A DNA stretch of 64,000 nt. Source: Icerya purchasi (taxonomy: Eukaryota > Arthropoda > Insecta > Hemiptera > Monophlebidae). The stretch covers positions 448,001,292 to 448,065,291 of the forward strand of contig CM077115.1 of the NCBI GenBank assembly GCA_039619475.1, read 5' to 3'. The position numbers were made by a program, and so were the translations under genes. The notes beneath the pieces were generated by a model that saw only the letters and a list, made by a program, of their open reading frames with translations, had not been told where the DNA came from and made no database searches. Shown piece after piece: positions 11,426-23,075 of this stretch. Position 1 is the first letter of the stretch. Each line of letters opens with the position of its first letter.

Positions 11426-12950
11426 AAATTTGATGAGCATTCTATGTGAAACTGTGTCGAAGGCTGCAGTGAGGTATACAAGGACTACTCCTGTGATTTT
11501 GCGTTTCTCAAAACCATCTTCTATGTATTGGGCTAACAATAAGTGCAGCGCCTGTTCCGTGTACGATTGTCTTGGTCTCAATCCGGCCTGTTGAGGGGTG
11601 ATTTTTCGGTCCATTGTTCTGCTTATTTTGTTCAGAATAACTCGATTTTATACAGGTAGCATAGAAGCGATATTGGGGGTATCTTTTGGGTCGTTAGCTT
11701 CTTTACCAGGCTTTAATAATGCGATGACATGTGTTTTTCTCCAACGCTTAGGGATAATTGTTCTATTAATACAGTTATTAAACATTTGTTGAATCGTTCC
11801 AAAGTGTTTTATTTGTTCCACTAGCGTGTGATTGGATTACTAATCTCAAGTTTGGCAACTGCTTATATTGAAAATGATTTTTTCTATGGCATGACATCTT
11901 ATAATTCAATTTTTGCTTTTTGGTCTGCCTTGCCAACTTTGGTGGGCAACCTGATTAGCAGTGACATTTGGTGTTCCTTTCCGTCCAGTATCTTTACCCT
12001 TTAATTTCTTCAATAACTACCATGCTTCCCTGCTATCCTTACTGAAGTCTAACAATCCCTGCTATTCTTTACTACGTTCCATAGCAACTTGTTCTGCTAT
12101 TTCTAAGTCACGTTTAACGGTTTCATCGATGAACGCGTCTCTTTGTTAAATTTCTGGATGTATTTTTTACATTGTTCTTTCTAAAGGTTCGAAAAAGCAG
12201 ATATATGTAACTTCCGCACACATCGTGGGATACATTTACTAGATACCGCTTTAACAGTTTTGACAAAGGTCTCATATTCTTCTGTTATTGATGGTATCTT
12301 TCTGACAGGAATATCCAGTTTTTCTGTAAAACTGGTTCAGTTAGCTTTTTAAAATTGTACCGCAGTTTAAAATCGTTTGATGTAGTTGGTGTTATGGCAG
12401 CGTCTACTACACATATTATTGGCCTATGCTGCGTGTGTGGTATTGGATTTGAGACTTTCTTGGTGCACGTGTGAGCAATATTATTTGTAACGAATATGTT
12501 GTCTGGGTTATTATTTTCTGTCGTTTCCGTCTTCCACTATTAAAAGAGGCCGGAAGTTTTGGATCAAATATTAAACTTAGACCATTTCTTTCCGCCCAGT
12601 TTCCCACAAGTTCTCAGATCGTCTTCATTGTAGCCCCAATTAACACGGTGTGACTATTATAGTTGCCTAAAATAATTTATGTTTTTTTGGTATTTCGTCG
12701 GGGTATTGAAATGTTGTGTTGGGTGGTTTATATATTGAGATGACTGTACAGGCTACCAATATCTACTGACAGGATCTCAATGTCGTTAGTTTCCGTCCTA
12801 ATAGATTTTACTACATCAGTACTGTTTTTTATTTAAGATAGCGCTGCCGTATTTTCTATGGGGTCTATCAACTGTTAACTTCATTCCTTCTATTCTAGGT
12901 CTTCCATCGGGATCAGCGCGATGGATTTCTTGGAGGACAAGTATGTCAAT
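11426..12950 (-). pseudogene. Jockey/CR1-like LINE relic, 5' half (endonuclease and reverse transcriptase start)
   Basis: Minus-strand reading gives IDILVLQEIHRADPDG at about 12940, HRKYGSAI, an endonuclease core with WAERNGLSLIFDPKLP and SFNSGRR (12600-12530), then PIPHTQHRPII, and near 11600-11450 the reverse transcriptase segments QQAGLRPRQSYTEQ and YLTAAFDTVSHRML (motif A). These continue into 8299-6942 across the inserted family B copy. Stops and frameshifts are frequent. The 5' end stops abruptly at about 12950, where L1-like sequence of the opposite strand begins. Confidence 0.75.
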
Positions 12951-14065
12951 TTCATTATAAATGAAAGAGGTGAAGAAATTCAACAATCACTAAATTCAGC
13001 GTATTATGCCCAAGTAAAAGCCTTACGACGAAAGCCGGATACTAAAAGCAAAATAATTAAGAATAAAAAAGGAAAAAATTTTTCCGAAACTGAAAATATT
13101 GCAAACCGCTGGAAAGAATATATGAAAGAGTTATATAGTGGTGAAGAGGTTGGAAATATGGAAGAATATATCAAAAGCGAAGAATTAGTGGATCAAAATG
13201 CGACAGGATCAGCAGTTTGTAACCTTAAAATCGTTGAGGGAGAAGAAAGCAATAAGAATAGATGGAATATTGACGGAAATGCTAAAATGTGTAACAGAGA
13301 GCCAAAGTATGGAAAGATCACTATTTCAGATAATAAATAACACTGCTACGAAAAATCGGTATATTACCGACAGATTTTATAAAAAGCAAGTCGATCATGA
13401 TACCAAAATAGGGAAATATAAATGACTGCACAAATTATAAAACAGTTGCGCTGTTATTGCACGCTTCAAACATTTGATTATTAAACATTATAAAAAATCG
13501 ACTAAAAGTGAAGAAAATTTGGCAGAAGATCAATTTGGATTTAAAAAAGCGAAAGAAGTCAGAGAAGACTAGCCTTAAAATGCATACTGGAAATATGATT
13601 AGATGTAAATAGAGATACATATGTGTGTAGCTTTTATAGATCCAGAGAAAGCCTTCGACAACATTGACTGGAAAATATTGTTTAAAACGTTAAAAGAAAA
13701 TAAACTAGAAAGACAGAAGGCCAATACTAAACTTATATAAGTCGCAAATACAAACCGGAAGTTAAAGTAAGAAAAGGAGTTAGGCAAGGTTGTCCTCTTT
13801 CGCCGTATCTATATTAAAGGTATGTACAGAAGAACCAATCCAAAAGATGGAAAAGAAATCAAAAGGAGTAAAAATTGATACAAATCCACTGCATACGTTT
13901 TGCTGATGATGTCAGAGATGAATATGAATCAAATGCTATCAGTCTTTTTAGAAGAATTAACCAAATCCAAAATAAATATTAATAAAAGAAAAACGAAAGT
14001 AATGAAATTTAGGGGGAAAAAAAGACAAAGAAACAAACACAAAAAAATGATGCGTGTATCAGTGT
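12951..14065 (+). pseudogene. L1-like LINE relic: reverse transcriptase region
   Basis: The plus strand encodes, over several frames, KALRRKPDTKSKIIKNKKGK, NRWKEYMKELYSGEE, a RIDGILTEMLK block, then AFIDPEKAFDNIDWKILF (motif A) near 13630-13690, a VRQGCPLSPY equivalent near 13785, and INKRKTKVMKF near 13980. This order is typical of an L1-like LINE class common in arthropods. The catalytic FADD motif is damaged (near 13895, HTFC followed by a stop). It abuts the Jockey/CR1-like relic at 12950. The C-terminal tail of the same family occurs at 16285-16590. Confidence 0.7.
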
Positions 14066-14299
14066 GTACACGCGGAGGAAGCGAACCTTCTTTGGCTTAT
14101 ATGTATTAAATTCTATAATAAAATTTTATTTTAAATTCATTTTTAGGATGGAAAAGGTATCAGTATAAACAAAATTTTCATTTTCAATAAATAATAAATC
14201 CAAAAAATTTTATTATATACATTTATAAAAAAATATCATTATCATTGGTATATTTCAGTTATGCTTATGGGTGTTTCAGTACATACTTTTGTTATAAAA
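14066..14299. other. No gene seen
   Basis: AT-rich sequence between LINE and endonuclease relics with no recognisable motif. Confidence 0.5.
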
Positions 14300-14565
14300 G
14301 GCCTGTGGTAACTAAAATAAGAAATATAAGTTTTGCATTTAATATCATCTAAAAATCTTGAAAACACTGCATCAATCGTTGTATTTTTGATTTTGTCGTT
14401 GATATCATCCTGTTATTTTGTAGAAATAAGTTCAAATTGTCTTTTAAAAATTCAATCAATTGTAGAGAGTTGTCTAAAACAAAATTGACATTAAAATCTC
14501 CACTTAAAATCATAGGTATTTTGTCATACACGTTGATTTTAGCGAGGCGTCCATATTATTTAAAA
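14300..14565 (-). pseudogene. APE-type endonuclease fragment, Helentron-like
   Basis: A minus-strand frame reads KIPMILSGDFNVNF, then LIEFLKDNLNLFLQNNR and STTKS. After one frameshift near 14410 it continues TIDAVFSRFLDD and YISYFSYHRP. GDFN is the endonuclease core, and the STT...TIDAVF...YFSYH pattern resembles the endonuclease attached to arthropod Helentron replicase-helicases. No Rep or helicase part is visible nearby, so this is a detached fragment. A LINE endonuclease is the alternative. Confidence 0.55.
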
Positions 14566-14641
14566 ACTCATTAACAGACTAAATGTATAATGTATCGTAT
14601 CGTGAATATCTTTCTATAGAGTGGTGTGCACACGTACTTAT

Positions 14642-14647
<6 letters not shown>

Positions 14648-14680
<33 letters not shown>
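14648..14680. repeat. (TA)n microsatellite
   Basis: A pure alternating TA run of about 33 bases. Confidence 0.95.
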
Positions 14681-14684
<4 letters not shown>

Positions 14685-14689
14685 ATGCC

Positions 14690-15415
14690 CATAAACTATA
14701 TATTATACAAAGTCCCGTAGTATAAATACTTAACTATACATTTACTCATTTTGGTTTACTACTAGACTCAGACAGACATTTTTATACATACTTACACATA
14801 CACAAATACATACCTACCTTACGTTTAGCGCGTAACGTGTAACGAAAATTTTTCCCTACCGTGCCGTAAAAAGTTTCACTTCAAAAAGTACAAGACACTT
14901 CATTAGATCAAGTAACAAGTCTAATAACAGATGATAATAGGAGTATAACAATATCACCTGTGCATTTTTTTAAAGTTTTTTTTTATTAGCTTAAACACTC
15001 CTTAAAATATCCAAGAATGATGTAATAGGTTGATTATGAGGGGGGTAAACTTGTAAGTGGATCAAAAAGTAGTTTTTCCGAACACAGTCGTAAAGCAAAA
15101 TTAGCGGTTTTTCAAGAGTGTGCGGAAGCATGCGTTTGAAGTCTTTATTCCTCTTTATATGAACTGTACCGATATTTCTCAACTTCCAGCTTTCAATTTT
15201 GATTAATAGATGCCTCTTCTACTCCAATTTTAGAAATCAGCTGTTTGTAGAAAGTCCGTTAGAACGTATAACAATTAATGTTTGGATTCTCCACGTATAT
15301 ATATGTATATATCAGTATTCCGGTAAAATTGTTAGTGTTGAGACAGATTCGTTAGTTGCAGTGCTATCTTTTGACACTGTTCGAGTTACAAATTAATCTT
15401 CGGTCGCATCAATAA
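14690..15415. other. No gene seen
   Basis: AT-rich DNA with short frames only; nothing recognised. Confidence 0.5.
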
Positions 15416-15790
15416 ATTCACGATCTCAACAAGAAGCCACAACATCACTTGTGCCCAAAAGGACCGACATCGTGGTGTTCCTGGCAAACAGGGAAGACAA
15501 CTGATGGAAACATGGCTAATTTTGAGCATAAACCTGCCATGCCAGTGATAGTATTTGAAGCCGTGAAGCCAATTTACGAAGAATTAAACAGCGACATCTT
15601 CTCACCCGTTGTTAGGTGGATTCACGCGGAACTCTAATGAAAGCTTGAATTCGCTTGTGCGGTCTATGACGCCAAAAAACACCTCCAGTGGCAAATCTGT
15701 TCTCGATACAGCTGTTTATATTGCTGTTTTATACTAACGGATTAATGCAAGTTATGGATCTATTGAACATAACAATTTCAACCGATTTTA
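15416..15790 (+). pseudogene. Mutator-like transposase relic (C-terminal part)
   Basis: A plus-strand frame gives CPKGPTSWCSWQ, KHKPAMP-like (EHKPAMPVIVFEAVKPIYEE) and NSDIF. After one indel it continues in another frame as NESLNSLVRSMTPKNTSSGK and VLDTAVYIAV. The CPKG...WC block followed by NES-N-V-W-type and PK-SSGK blocks is the pattern of the Mutator-like transposase domain widespread in arthropod genomes. Only this part survives; no terminal repeats were found. It lies between the two parts of the L1-like relic and may be an insertion there. Confidence 0.65.
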
Positions 15791-16280
15791 TCGGAAAAAA
15801 AGAAAAAAAATATTCAAATTACCGTCGTCATTTTTTAAATTAATTTTTCGAAAAAATCCTACGATGTTTATTTCATTTTGAGCTATATTTTAAGAAACTT
15901 GTTGGTTTTTTGTTTCAGATCAAAAATTGTGACCTGTAGTGGTACGCCCATATAGACCATCCGTTTTTTTTTTTATTTTTTACGTGCGCTGCTGTGCCGC
16001 TATTTTGTATTGTATAAATTAAAATAAATCAAGGTTTTTTGTAGTTAAAGACTACCGCTTTCATATGCACAAAACCTCATATCTCTATCTCTTCTCTATC
16101 ATTCGCGGTAAGTCTTGGAAAATCACCTGAAATTTTGTGAGCACAAGGTGATATTACCTCTTAAGAAAAAAATAGGACAAGATAAATACGCATTCAACAA
16201 CAAAATGTCAATATTAACAAATAAGAAGATTAGCGTAGACGTCAGCAAAAAGTTTGTAAAATCATACACGTCTCTGGAGT
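15791..16280. other. No gene seen
   Basis: AT-rich stretch with A and T runs and no coding signal. Confidence 0.5.
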
Positions 16281-16284
16281 GTAC

Positions 16285-16590
16285 TAAATTATAATTGTGA
16301 AAATTGGTGCCTAACAGTTCAGGAAAAAAAGAAACTTAGCTCAGTAGAGATGTGGATTTGACGCACCGAATGACAAAAACTTCCTGGAAAAAAAAGAGAA
16401 AACGAATGATAAAATTCTAGATGAAATACATGAAGAGAAAGAAGTTTAATAAATCATATTGAAAAATGGAAAACGAAACTTATATTAAGACATAATAATT
16501 TTCTTAAAGAATATAATAGTAGGAAAAATTACAGGTAAACGGGCAAAGAGACCGACCAAGGACATTTATTATAATGGACAGTATTTATAA
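16285..16590 (+). pseudogene. L1-like LINE relic: C-terminal tail
   Basis: The plus strand reads YNCENWCLTVQEKKKLSSVE (matching the usual YGCETWTL...EFEMW segment), then TNDKILDEIHEEKEV, NHIEKWKTKL, LRHNNFLKNIIVGKITGK and RPTKDIYY. The ILRHNNFLKNIIEGK-type block is characteristic of the tail of L1-like LINE ORF2 proteins in insects. It belongs to the same family and strand as 12951-14065, so the intervening 2.2 kb probably contains later insertions. Confidence 0.65.
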
Positions 16591-16599
16591 CAGATTAAA

Positions 16600-18855
16600 T
16601 ATAAATAAATATGTAGAACGGCGGACAATGCCTATGGACAGACCACAATATGGCTGCGTCGACAAGGCATTGCCTTTAGTTAAGAAAGAAACAAAAATTC
16701 TCCAACAAGCACTCTTCTTTGTTCTTGGAGTCTCCGCTAAACTAAATGTGTTATTACAACTCATATACAAATGCTAAAAGTTTTCACCCCAAAGCTGCTA
16801 TATAGCTCTCCAGGGGCTATATAGCACCTTAGCTTTTACTGGGAAAAGAAGATCATAACTTTAGACGGTAAACGCGACGTGTAGGAGTACAAATACGTGG
16901 AGAAAAAAAGAGTTCCTTAAAATAGAAGGTTTCTCCGATGCGCTGGCGAGTTAATAGTACATAAAATTTTTGTGTGTTTTTTTAAAATTTATTTGGACTC
17001 GTTTAATTATTTTCAGATCCATTAAATCATGAAATTTAACTTCACGATCCTCGACACCCTGCCAAAAAAGTATGGAGTTTTTACCTTTTTTTTTTTTTTA
17101 CCATAGACACTTAAATATTTTCAATATTAGGACAAGAATTGAATTTCATTTGAACAAAACATCGTTACCTAAACAACTTAGCTACTGTAGCTGGCTGTGT
17201 GTAAAAGCTAAAAAAAAAAGGTCAAACTCTGGGCCGATAAAACAAAATTCTTCCAGCGGTGGTTATATGTCATTTTTACATGCGTGCGTCTAACACTTTA
17301 ATTGTTAGTCGCTTTCTCACTTTAAACGGAGATTTGTTTAAAAATACAACATTGGTCTTGAAATTAATGTATGAAATCTACTAAAGCCGCTGAAATTAGT
17401 ATTTAGTCATAAGCTAAAGGAAAGTCCATATGCTGTCGATACGTTTTATTTTGTTCTGTTAGAAAATATTGGATATCGGATCGATACTAAAATTTGATGA
17501 AAAATTTCGACATGCGTTGTATAGACTCTACCGTTTTCATGTCATTTAATGCGCAGCGGCCTCCTTATGATTGTCGTTATTTCGGGACATCGAAATTGTC
17601 GCTATATTATATCTATGCATTTTCATAAACTTTTCTCGGTCGCTTATTTAAGCAATTGAATTCGAAAAAATTGTCTTCGTGCCCCTCCTGCCGCTGTGAA
17701 TGCGAAAAAAACAACGAATTAACAGGCTGATGTTCGGAGCAAATTTGAAAACACGCAATACTAGAGGCCACCAGTGCTTGTACAGTGTATTGTTCTTTAT
17801 GTTTCGTTGAAATGTTGTACAAAATAGGAAAATTAAAAACATCTACCTAGACATAATCGGTATCTTTTAATTTCCTACTACCTTTTTGTTCGAATAATTG
17901 CGGTATTGATTTTACTTTCAGCGATTCGCACGTTCTTTGAGTCCGAAAGTGGAAGTGTGTAGCATATTGGTTGCAAAAAGGTTTCGACTCTACACGGATT
18001 TAAAAGACACCGCACGCCTATTTACAGTAATTTATTATTGAAATTTTCATTTGGCATAACGGTACGTGGCTGTGTTCGATGGCCGCTTTTATTTCGCATC
18101 TAAATTAATATTTAACGGTGGTTGAATGATCGATCGGGTTGGATGTTAAAGCCAGGAAAATCGAAAATTCGAAATCTTTCGCAATATTTTCATTGTGCCG
18201 CCCATTTTTACTTTCTTTTCCTTTTTTATTAGCACGCAACACGGACGCGTGACCTTTAATTGACTCGGTTCACGTGAAAATTATGTGGAAATAGACGCGT
18301 CCGATGGCAACCAATAATATGTCCACTGGAATCCGGCAGCTAATTATGGAACCTGAAAATGTCGTGGTACGTTAATGATTAATTAAATTTAATATATAAA
18401 ACAGAGAACATAATTATTAATTAATGAAGAAACGGAATCTAATCGATCGGAGGCATAATGTTACGCAAACCAACGTTTCCGTTTCTTTTTTTGATCTATT
18501 TCGTTTGCCGCATGCTCATTAATTAGGTGAACACGTGATCACTTTTTTAGTTTTTTTCCCCACCTATAGTGGCAGGAATTAGATGACAGTTCGTGTTTAA
18601 AAGTAATATTAATCATTTTACGAAAATATTGAACAAATGGTCACCGAGTTAAAAATTCTCTTATCGTTGAAAACAAGTTCAGTCACGCATGACATTTCAT
18701 GCGCTGAAGTTTCCATATGTTAAGTTAAAGAGATGACCATATTTTTTTTTTTTTAATTTTTATATGGGTACGCTAATGAATAGCAACAGCCCAACCAACA
18801 AACCATAATATTTACATTTACATAATGTTGAATTCAAAAGAAATAAATCTGTTTT
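16600..18855. other. No gene recognised
   Basis: About 2.2 kb of unassigned DNA. Short frames exist (for example 16574-16777 plus, 17613-17842 minus) but none resembles a known family or shows a convincing start. A run of T at 17087-17099 and AT-rich blocks are present. Confidence 0.5.
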
Positions 18856-18859
18856 TCGC

Positions 18860-19085
18860 GCTTTTTTTAACTTTTCGCCTTATTAAGGATATCAAAATAA
18901 CAGTGCTTTAAATATAGATCACTTATACTTAAACATAACGCTCTAGGTTTACTAATATCGTGATTTATGGAATAAGTTAAGATAGTTTGTAATTTTTGTA
19001 TTTTTTTTTGTTGCAATAAACGATAATAAGAGTGTCGGGCACTCATACAACGGGCATATTTGCCCTGAGAGACCCACAACTTATT
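18860..19085 (-). repeat. Interspersed repeat, also present at 52931-53110
   Basis: Read on the minus strand it begins AATAAGTTGTGGGTCTCTC and contains GCAAATATGCCCGTTGTATG and AACTTATTCCATAAAT. The same succession with substitutions occurs on the plus strand at 52931-53110. The family is not recognised; it may be the 3' part of a LINE or a short element. Confidence 0.7.
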
Positions 19086-19275
19086 TTTGAAAAAATTCCT
19101 CGTCTGACGTACAGTGAATTTCTTTCAAATGTTTTTTGAGATGGCGGAATAGGTAACAATCACTTGGCGTCAAATCGGAGCTATATATAGTGTGCGGAAG
19201 AACGCCGAAGCCGAGGGACGAAATCATCTCTACTGTACGCGCGCTTGCGTCAGCAACTTCGGACCGCATTTTTCT
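19084..19275 (-). pseudogene. mariner transposase fragment (C-terminal)
   Basis: A minus-strand frame reads EMISSLGFGVLPHTIYSSDL, TPSDCYLFRHLKKHL and TSDEEF. This matches the mariner block that contains the last catalytic Asp (consensus YSPDLAPSDYHLF) and the segment after it. The first two catalytic Asp regions are missing. Upstream minus-strand sequence to 19440 (KNMIDAQIRQNRDVTQREL) could be a helix-turn-helix remnant but is not clearly part of it. Confidence 0.75.
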
Positions 19276-19449
19276 GCAGTACCCTAATTACCAATCTGTT
19301 TACTCTCCATGGCTAATAATTCCCTTTGAGTAACATCCCGATTTTGTCTGATCTGCGCGTCAATCATGTTCTTTACCTCATTTGACCTGCGCAGATTTGG
19401 GCGGCCTGAATGCGAATAGTTTTATGATACCAGTACTAACCAGGCGAGC

Positions 19450-21090
19450 CCAGTATCGCACCTTAGTCGCATCAAGTGTATCCGCAACAAACAAGCACCG
19501 TTTGTAGACGTCGAAAAATCATGATAGGTGGCACATTTTCGCGAGTTAGAAATTCGATAATTGCTTTCAACGGAAGTGCGTTTCACGTTTTCACTCATCG
19601 CGAGAAAACCCGACGCCTGTCGCCAAAAACGAAGTATATACCACTGTATACACAGTTGTGACTTTCTTCTTTCTAACCAGCGCGGATATAATTCTATACG
19701 TTGCCTATAGAGCGCGCTAGGAGCGAAGAGGCGTTACTTAATGAACACAACCTATGTATTACATTTTACTTAGCAGTTTTCAAGACAATCTACATATAAT
19801 AGTGTTTATAAATCTGAATCGGTCTGGGAATAATTATTTTATACTTTTTAGTCCATTTTAAAAATGTGGTCTTCGAAAAAATTTTTTAATTTAAATGATT
19901 ATTTTCTAATTTTAAGTCTTACACATGTGAAATATCATCGCAATCAATTTCAAACATCTTGATGAGAATCTGACAGATTCGATGAAAAATATATTTCAGA
20001 GTGATATACCTTAAGTAGTGATATTTTATGGTAATGCTTATATAACATTAATACTTAATTCATATTCAATAATAATTAAAAACTGCATTAAATATTAATT
20101 AAATTATTAGCATTCCATTCAGAAAAATTCCACCCAAACAAAACAGAAACGAAAGCGAGTTAATAAAAACGCGGTAAAATTATACATAAACAGAAGCACA
20201 AGATGCCGGCGTGACACACGCATTCACTAAATGCGCATCCGTGCCACTCATCGACACGCTCTTACTGCTTGCGCTTATGTCTATTGTGAAAAGAGTCCAC
20301 GAGAAAAAGAGAGCGAGAGAGAAAATACGATCGTGTACGCGTGTATGTAAAAGAGAAAGAGAAAGTAAAAGCAAGTAAGTGGAGGAAACCATACACCGGT
20401 ACACAAAGATCCGCATAAAAGGGAGAATTTGAGAATAAGCCTGCCTTAGTTAAACCCATGGTTAACGTCACTTTAATTAATATCCATATATTATTAATAA
20501 ATATTAGTATATAAATATGTAATACATATTTATATAATAATGCATTGTCATCCAGTTCTGAGCTATGTTCAAAATTCCAAGTCTATGGCTCACCGGGAAG
20601 TTATCCTAAAAACCTAAAATCGATTGTAAAATTTCGCCTGAACAGACACGAAAGCGAGTTAATAAAAAAAAAAGAGACTTAAAATCGATAAAGAATTTAT
20701 TTCAATCAAACCGATTAAAAACGATCAAAAATGTAACTCCCTCTCTATAAATGAAAAATTTCTTAGCAGCCTGATGCTTCGCTAACACGAACAGTGGTTC
20801 GACTAGGTGTAGTTAAAAAATGAATTGTATTTCTTTTGCAACGGCGATTCGGAATTCGTTAATAAATCGGCAGCTCATATATCAGCAAATTCGAGTTTAA
20901 AGTTTAAAAGGATTTCGGTAAATTTAAAACTACGGCGCCTTATTTGTATCATTGCTCCCGACAATGTGGTTATATTTTTTTCATTTGAAAGAATTCTGAT
21001 TTTTCAATTTTATTTTTATCGAAAGACGACGAACGCCGTATACATAATCACTTTGTAGTTTTACGATTATGTTTCCCTCGAATTTATTTT
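19450..21090. other. No gene recognised; one short duplicated motif
   Basis: AT-rich. A 20-base block ACGAAAGCGAGTTAATAAAA occurs at about 20151 and again at about 20649. A purine-rich AGAGAGCGAGAGAG tract lies at about 20305-20330. No protein family recognised on either strand. Confidence 0.5.
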
Positions 21091-21094
21091 ACAT

Positions 21095-21480
21095 TAGAGT
21101 AGCAGTAAAGGTGATTGGAGGAAATGAAAAGTAATGGAACGTAGAATAGTCATTAATACGTTTACGAATGTAGAACAGAAAGGAGGCAAGCGAAAAGTTT
21201 CTGAAAAGCCAAAATCTGGGAGGATAAAAGAGGCACCGACACCATCCGGCTTCTTCGAACCATCTGTAAAGACGATTGCATGCGAAGGAAATTGAGAATT
21301 GATAAAACTGTGGAATTCCTGTCTAATTAGGGCGTATAGGAGAAACAAGAAACTCAGAGAGCGTAGGTACAGTAAACATATTTGGAGGATGGCAGTGATC
21401 GGCGAAATTAAAAGTGAAATAAGGAGGAGATTGACAAAGGACATTATGTAAGAATAAAACGAACTGAACCAAAGGGGGAT
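21095..21480 (-). pseudogene. I-group RNase H fragment
   Basis: The minus strand encodes RQEFHSFINSQFPSHAIVFT, DGSKKPDGVGASFILPDFG, SETFRLPPFCSTF and ILRSITF, corresponding to the start of the RNase H domain in families A and B (the first catalytic Asp in FTDGSK is kept; the TAEL glutamate is replaced within STFVNVL). Both ends are truncated. Confidence 0.85.
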
Positions 21481-21484
21481 GAGA

Positions 21485-22240
21485 AATAATATTCCTTCCT
21501 TAACTAATGAAGAGATTATAATTAATAATTTTGTTCAAGCTACAATTCCTAATTCTGATAAATGATTTTTCAAAATTTGATTCTTTAAGTTTTAAAATTT
21601 TTACCCATTTATTTATTTTTACATTATAAAAGCAAAAAAAGACGTCAATTTAAAAAAAAAATATCTCCAGCCGCTATAGACGGACATTTTCCCTATTTTT
21701 TTGCTTTATAACTAACACACCCGAAGTATTACAGTCGTGGGAGAAAAATAAGAAAAAAGTCAACAACCTTCAAAGTAGCTACATTTTTTTTTTGTTTTTT
21801 TTTTTTTTAATCAACGTAATTGCATTAAAACATAAAAAACATGAAATATCCAAAATTTTAAAATTTAAGAGTCCAAAATTTAAAAAAAAGTAACAAAAAT
21901 TTACAAAGTAAAACAATTTAAAGTCCGAATACAGATTCAAACAATATAGAACATTACGAATTCTGTATTTCGCATATATTATAAAATTCGTCAAAAGGAA
22001 ATGTTTTATCATTTTCTCTCAATTCCCCATTGACTGATTAAATAAATTGCCAGCTTGTTTTAATATCGTGTACTTCATTTTTTATTTTTTCATTTCAAAA
22101 GTAAATATAAAGTCATAGAATGACTAGTCTATTTAAGTTTGGGATATTATTTTAGTAATAGAACTGTTATAAATAATGTAGGAGTCAATGTAAGGTATGA
22201 ATCTCTATTAAGAGACATTATTTTCTTCCACTAAACACTA
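21485..22240. other. No gene seen
   Basis: AT-rich DNA with a T-rich run at 21785-21808; nothing coding recognised. Confidence 0.5.
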
Positions 22241-22244
22241 TTGG

Positions 22245-22500
22245 TTTTTTTTTTTTTTTATCTGATCGAGAAGGCAATTGAGATTCAGGACGACCGTTTG
22301 TTAGTGCAAGTGAGGAGCTCAGTTGTGGTTTTGTACTTTTTGAACTCCACTGGATCATACAATAGTCATCTGGTTTTGAATTTACGAAGGGCTCTTTCTT
22401 TCTCAGAACCGGCTGCCTTAATTTTTGGGCACCGCCAGGGTATTCGTTTGTGCCGTGTGTACACAATGGTAAGGTTGCGTTGTTAATTGTTCCGATGAAC
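22245..22500 (-). other. Possible retroposed 3' end of unknown origin
   Basis: A T run at 22246-22259 would be an A tail on the minus strand, preceded by about 240 bases of higher GC content with an open minus-strand frame (22502-22218) that is Lys/Ser/Pro-rich and resembles no known family. A processed transcript or a SINE-like element are both possible; the frame may be accidental. Confidence 0.3.
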
Positions 22501-22819
22501 AAATTTAAATTTTCTTCTATAAACGATAAGAAGTAGTATGTGAGACAATGATATTTATCTTCTACATATCCAAGTCAGCTCTGTGAAATACAAACCGCCT
22601 TTTCAATCGTATTATATATGAGTCTTTGTCGCTTTAGAAGAGAACATGATGAAAATTTAAAAGTGTTCGCTGGAACACAGGTCCAAGTATGCAGACTGTA
22701 AAAAGAGAAGTTATAAAGTAGAGAAGGGAATTATAGGTAGAATTAAAGTAAATAGAGAATCAATCTATATGATGCCAGTGATCCTTGTAGAAGAGGAAAG
22801 CAGCAGTTGCAAATATTTA

Positions 22820-23075
22820 CAAAGGAAAAAGGAAACGATGGATGTTTGACTTTGACCGCCATTGCTCATAAAGTGCAGCATTTGAAATTAACCGCTGAAA
22901 AATAAAAGATTTTTTTACTAAAATGGCAACTCCCTCACACATTACTAAAACCTTGATTAATCGGATCCATGGACTCCTATTATGACGAGACCGTGGTTGC
23001 AAATCAATAATTTTAGTCCTTCCCTGCTTTTGTAGAGGCTTCTGTAGTTCCACTGTACGATAACCGATGTGTATA
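22820..23075 (-). pseudogene. LINE endonuclease N-terminal fragment
   Basis: A minus-strand reading gives VQWNYRSLYKSREGLKLLI at about 23055 (consensus QWNCRSL...), then after frameshifts EGVAILVKKSFIFQRL and NAALYE, the pattern of a LINE APE endonuclease (GYGGVAIFVK...). It differs from families A and B. Upstream, 23395-23105 holds an open frame with a Cys-rich end (SAGPPQCACH) that could be the end of the matching ORF1. Confidence 0.6.

Noticed and set aside
16574..16777. 67-codon plus-strand frame (RRTMPMDRPQYGCVDKALP)
   Set aside because: It starts in the tail of the L1-like relic and no family could be assigned; antisense frame of equal length overlaps it.
20180..20471. Minus-strand hydrophobic frames of 69-78 codons
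   Set aside because: Composition follows a purine-rich simple tract; no family match, and two frames overlap each other.
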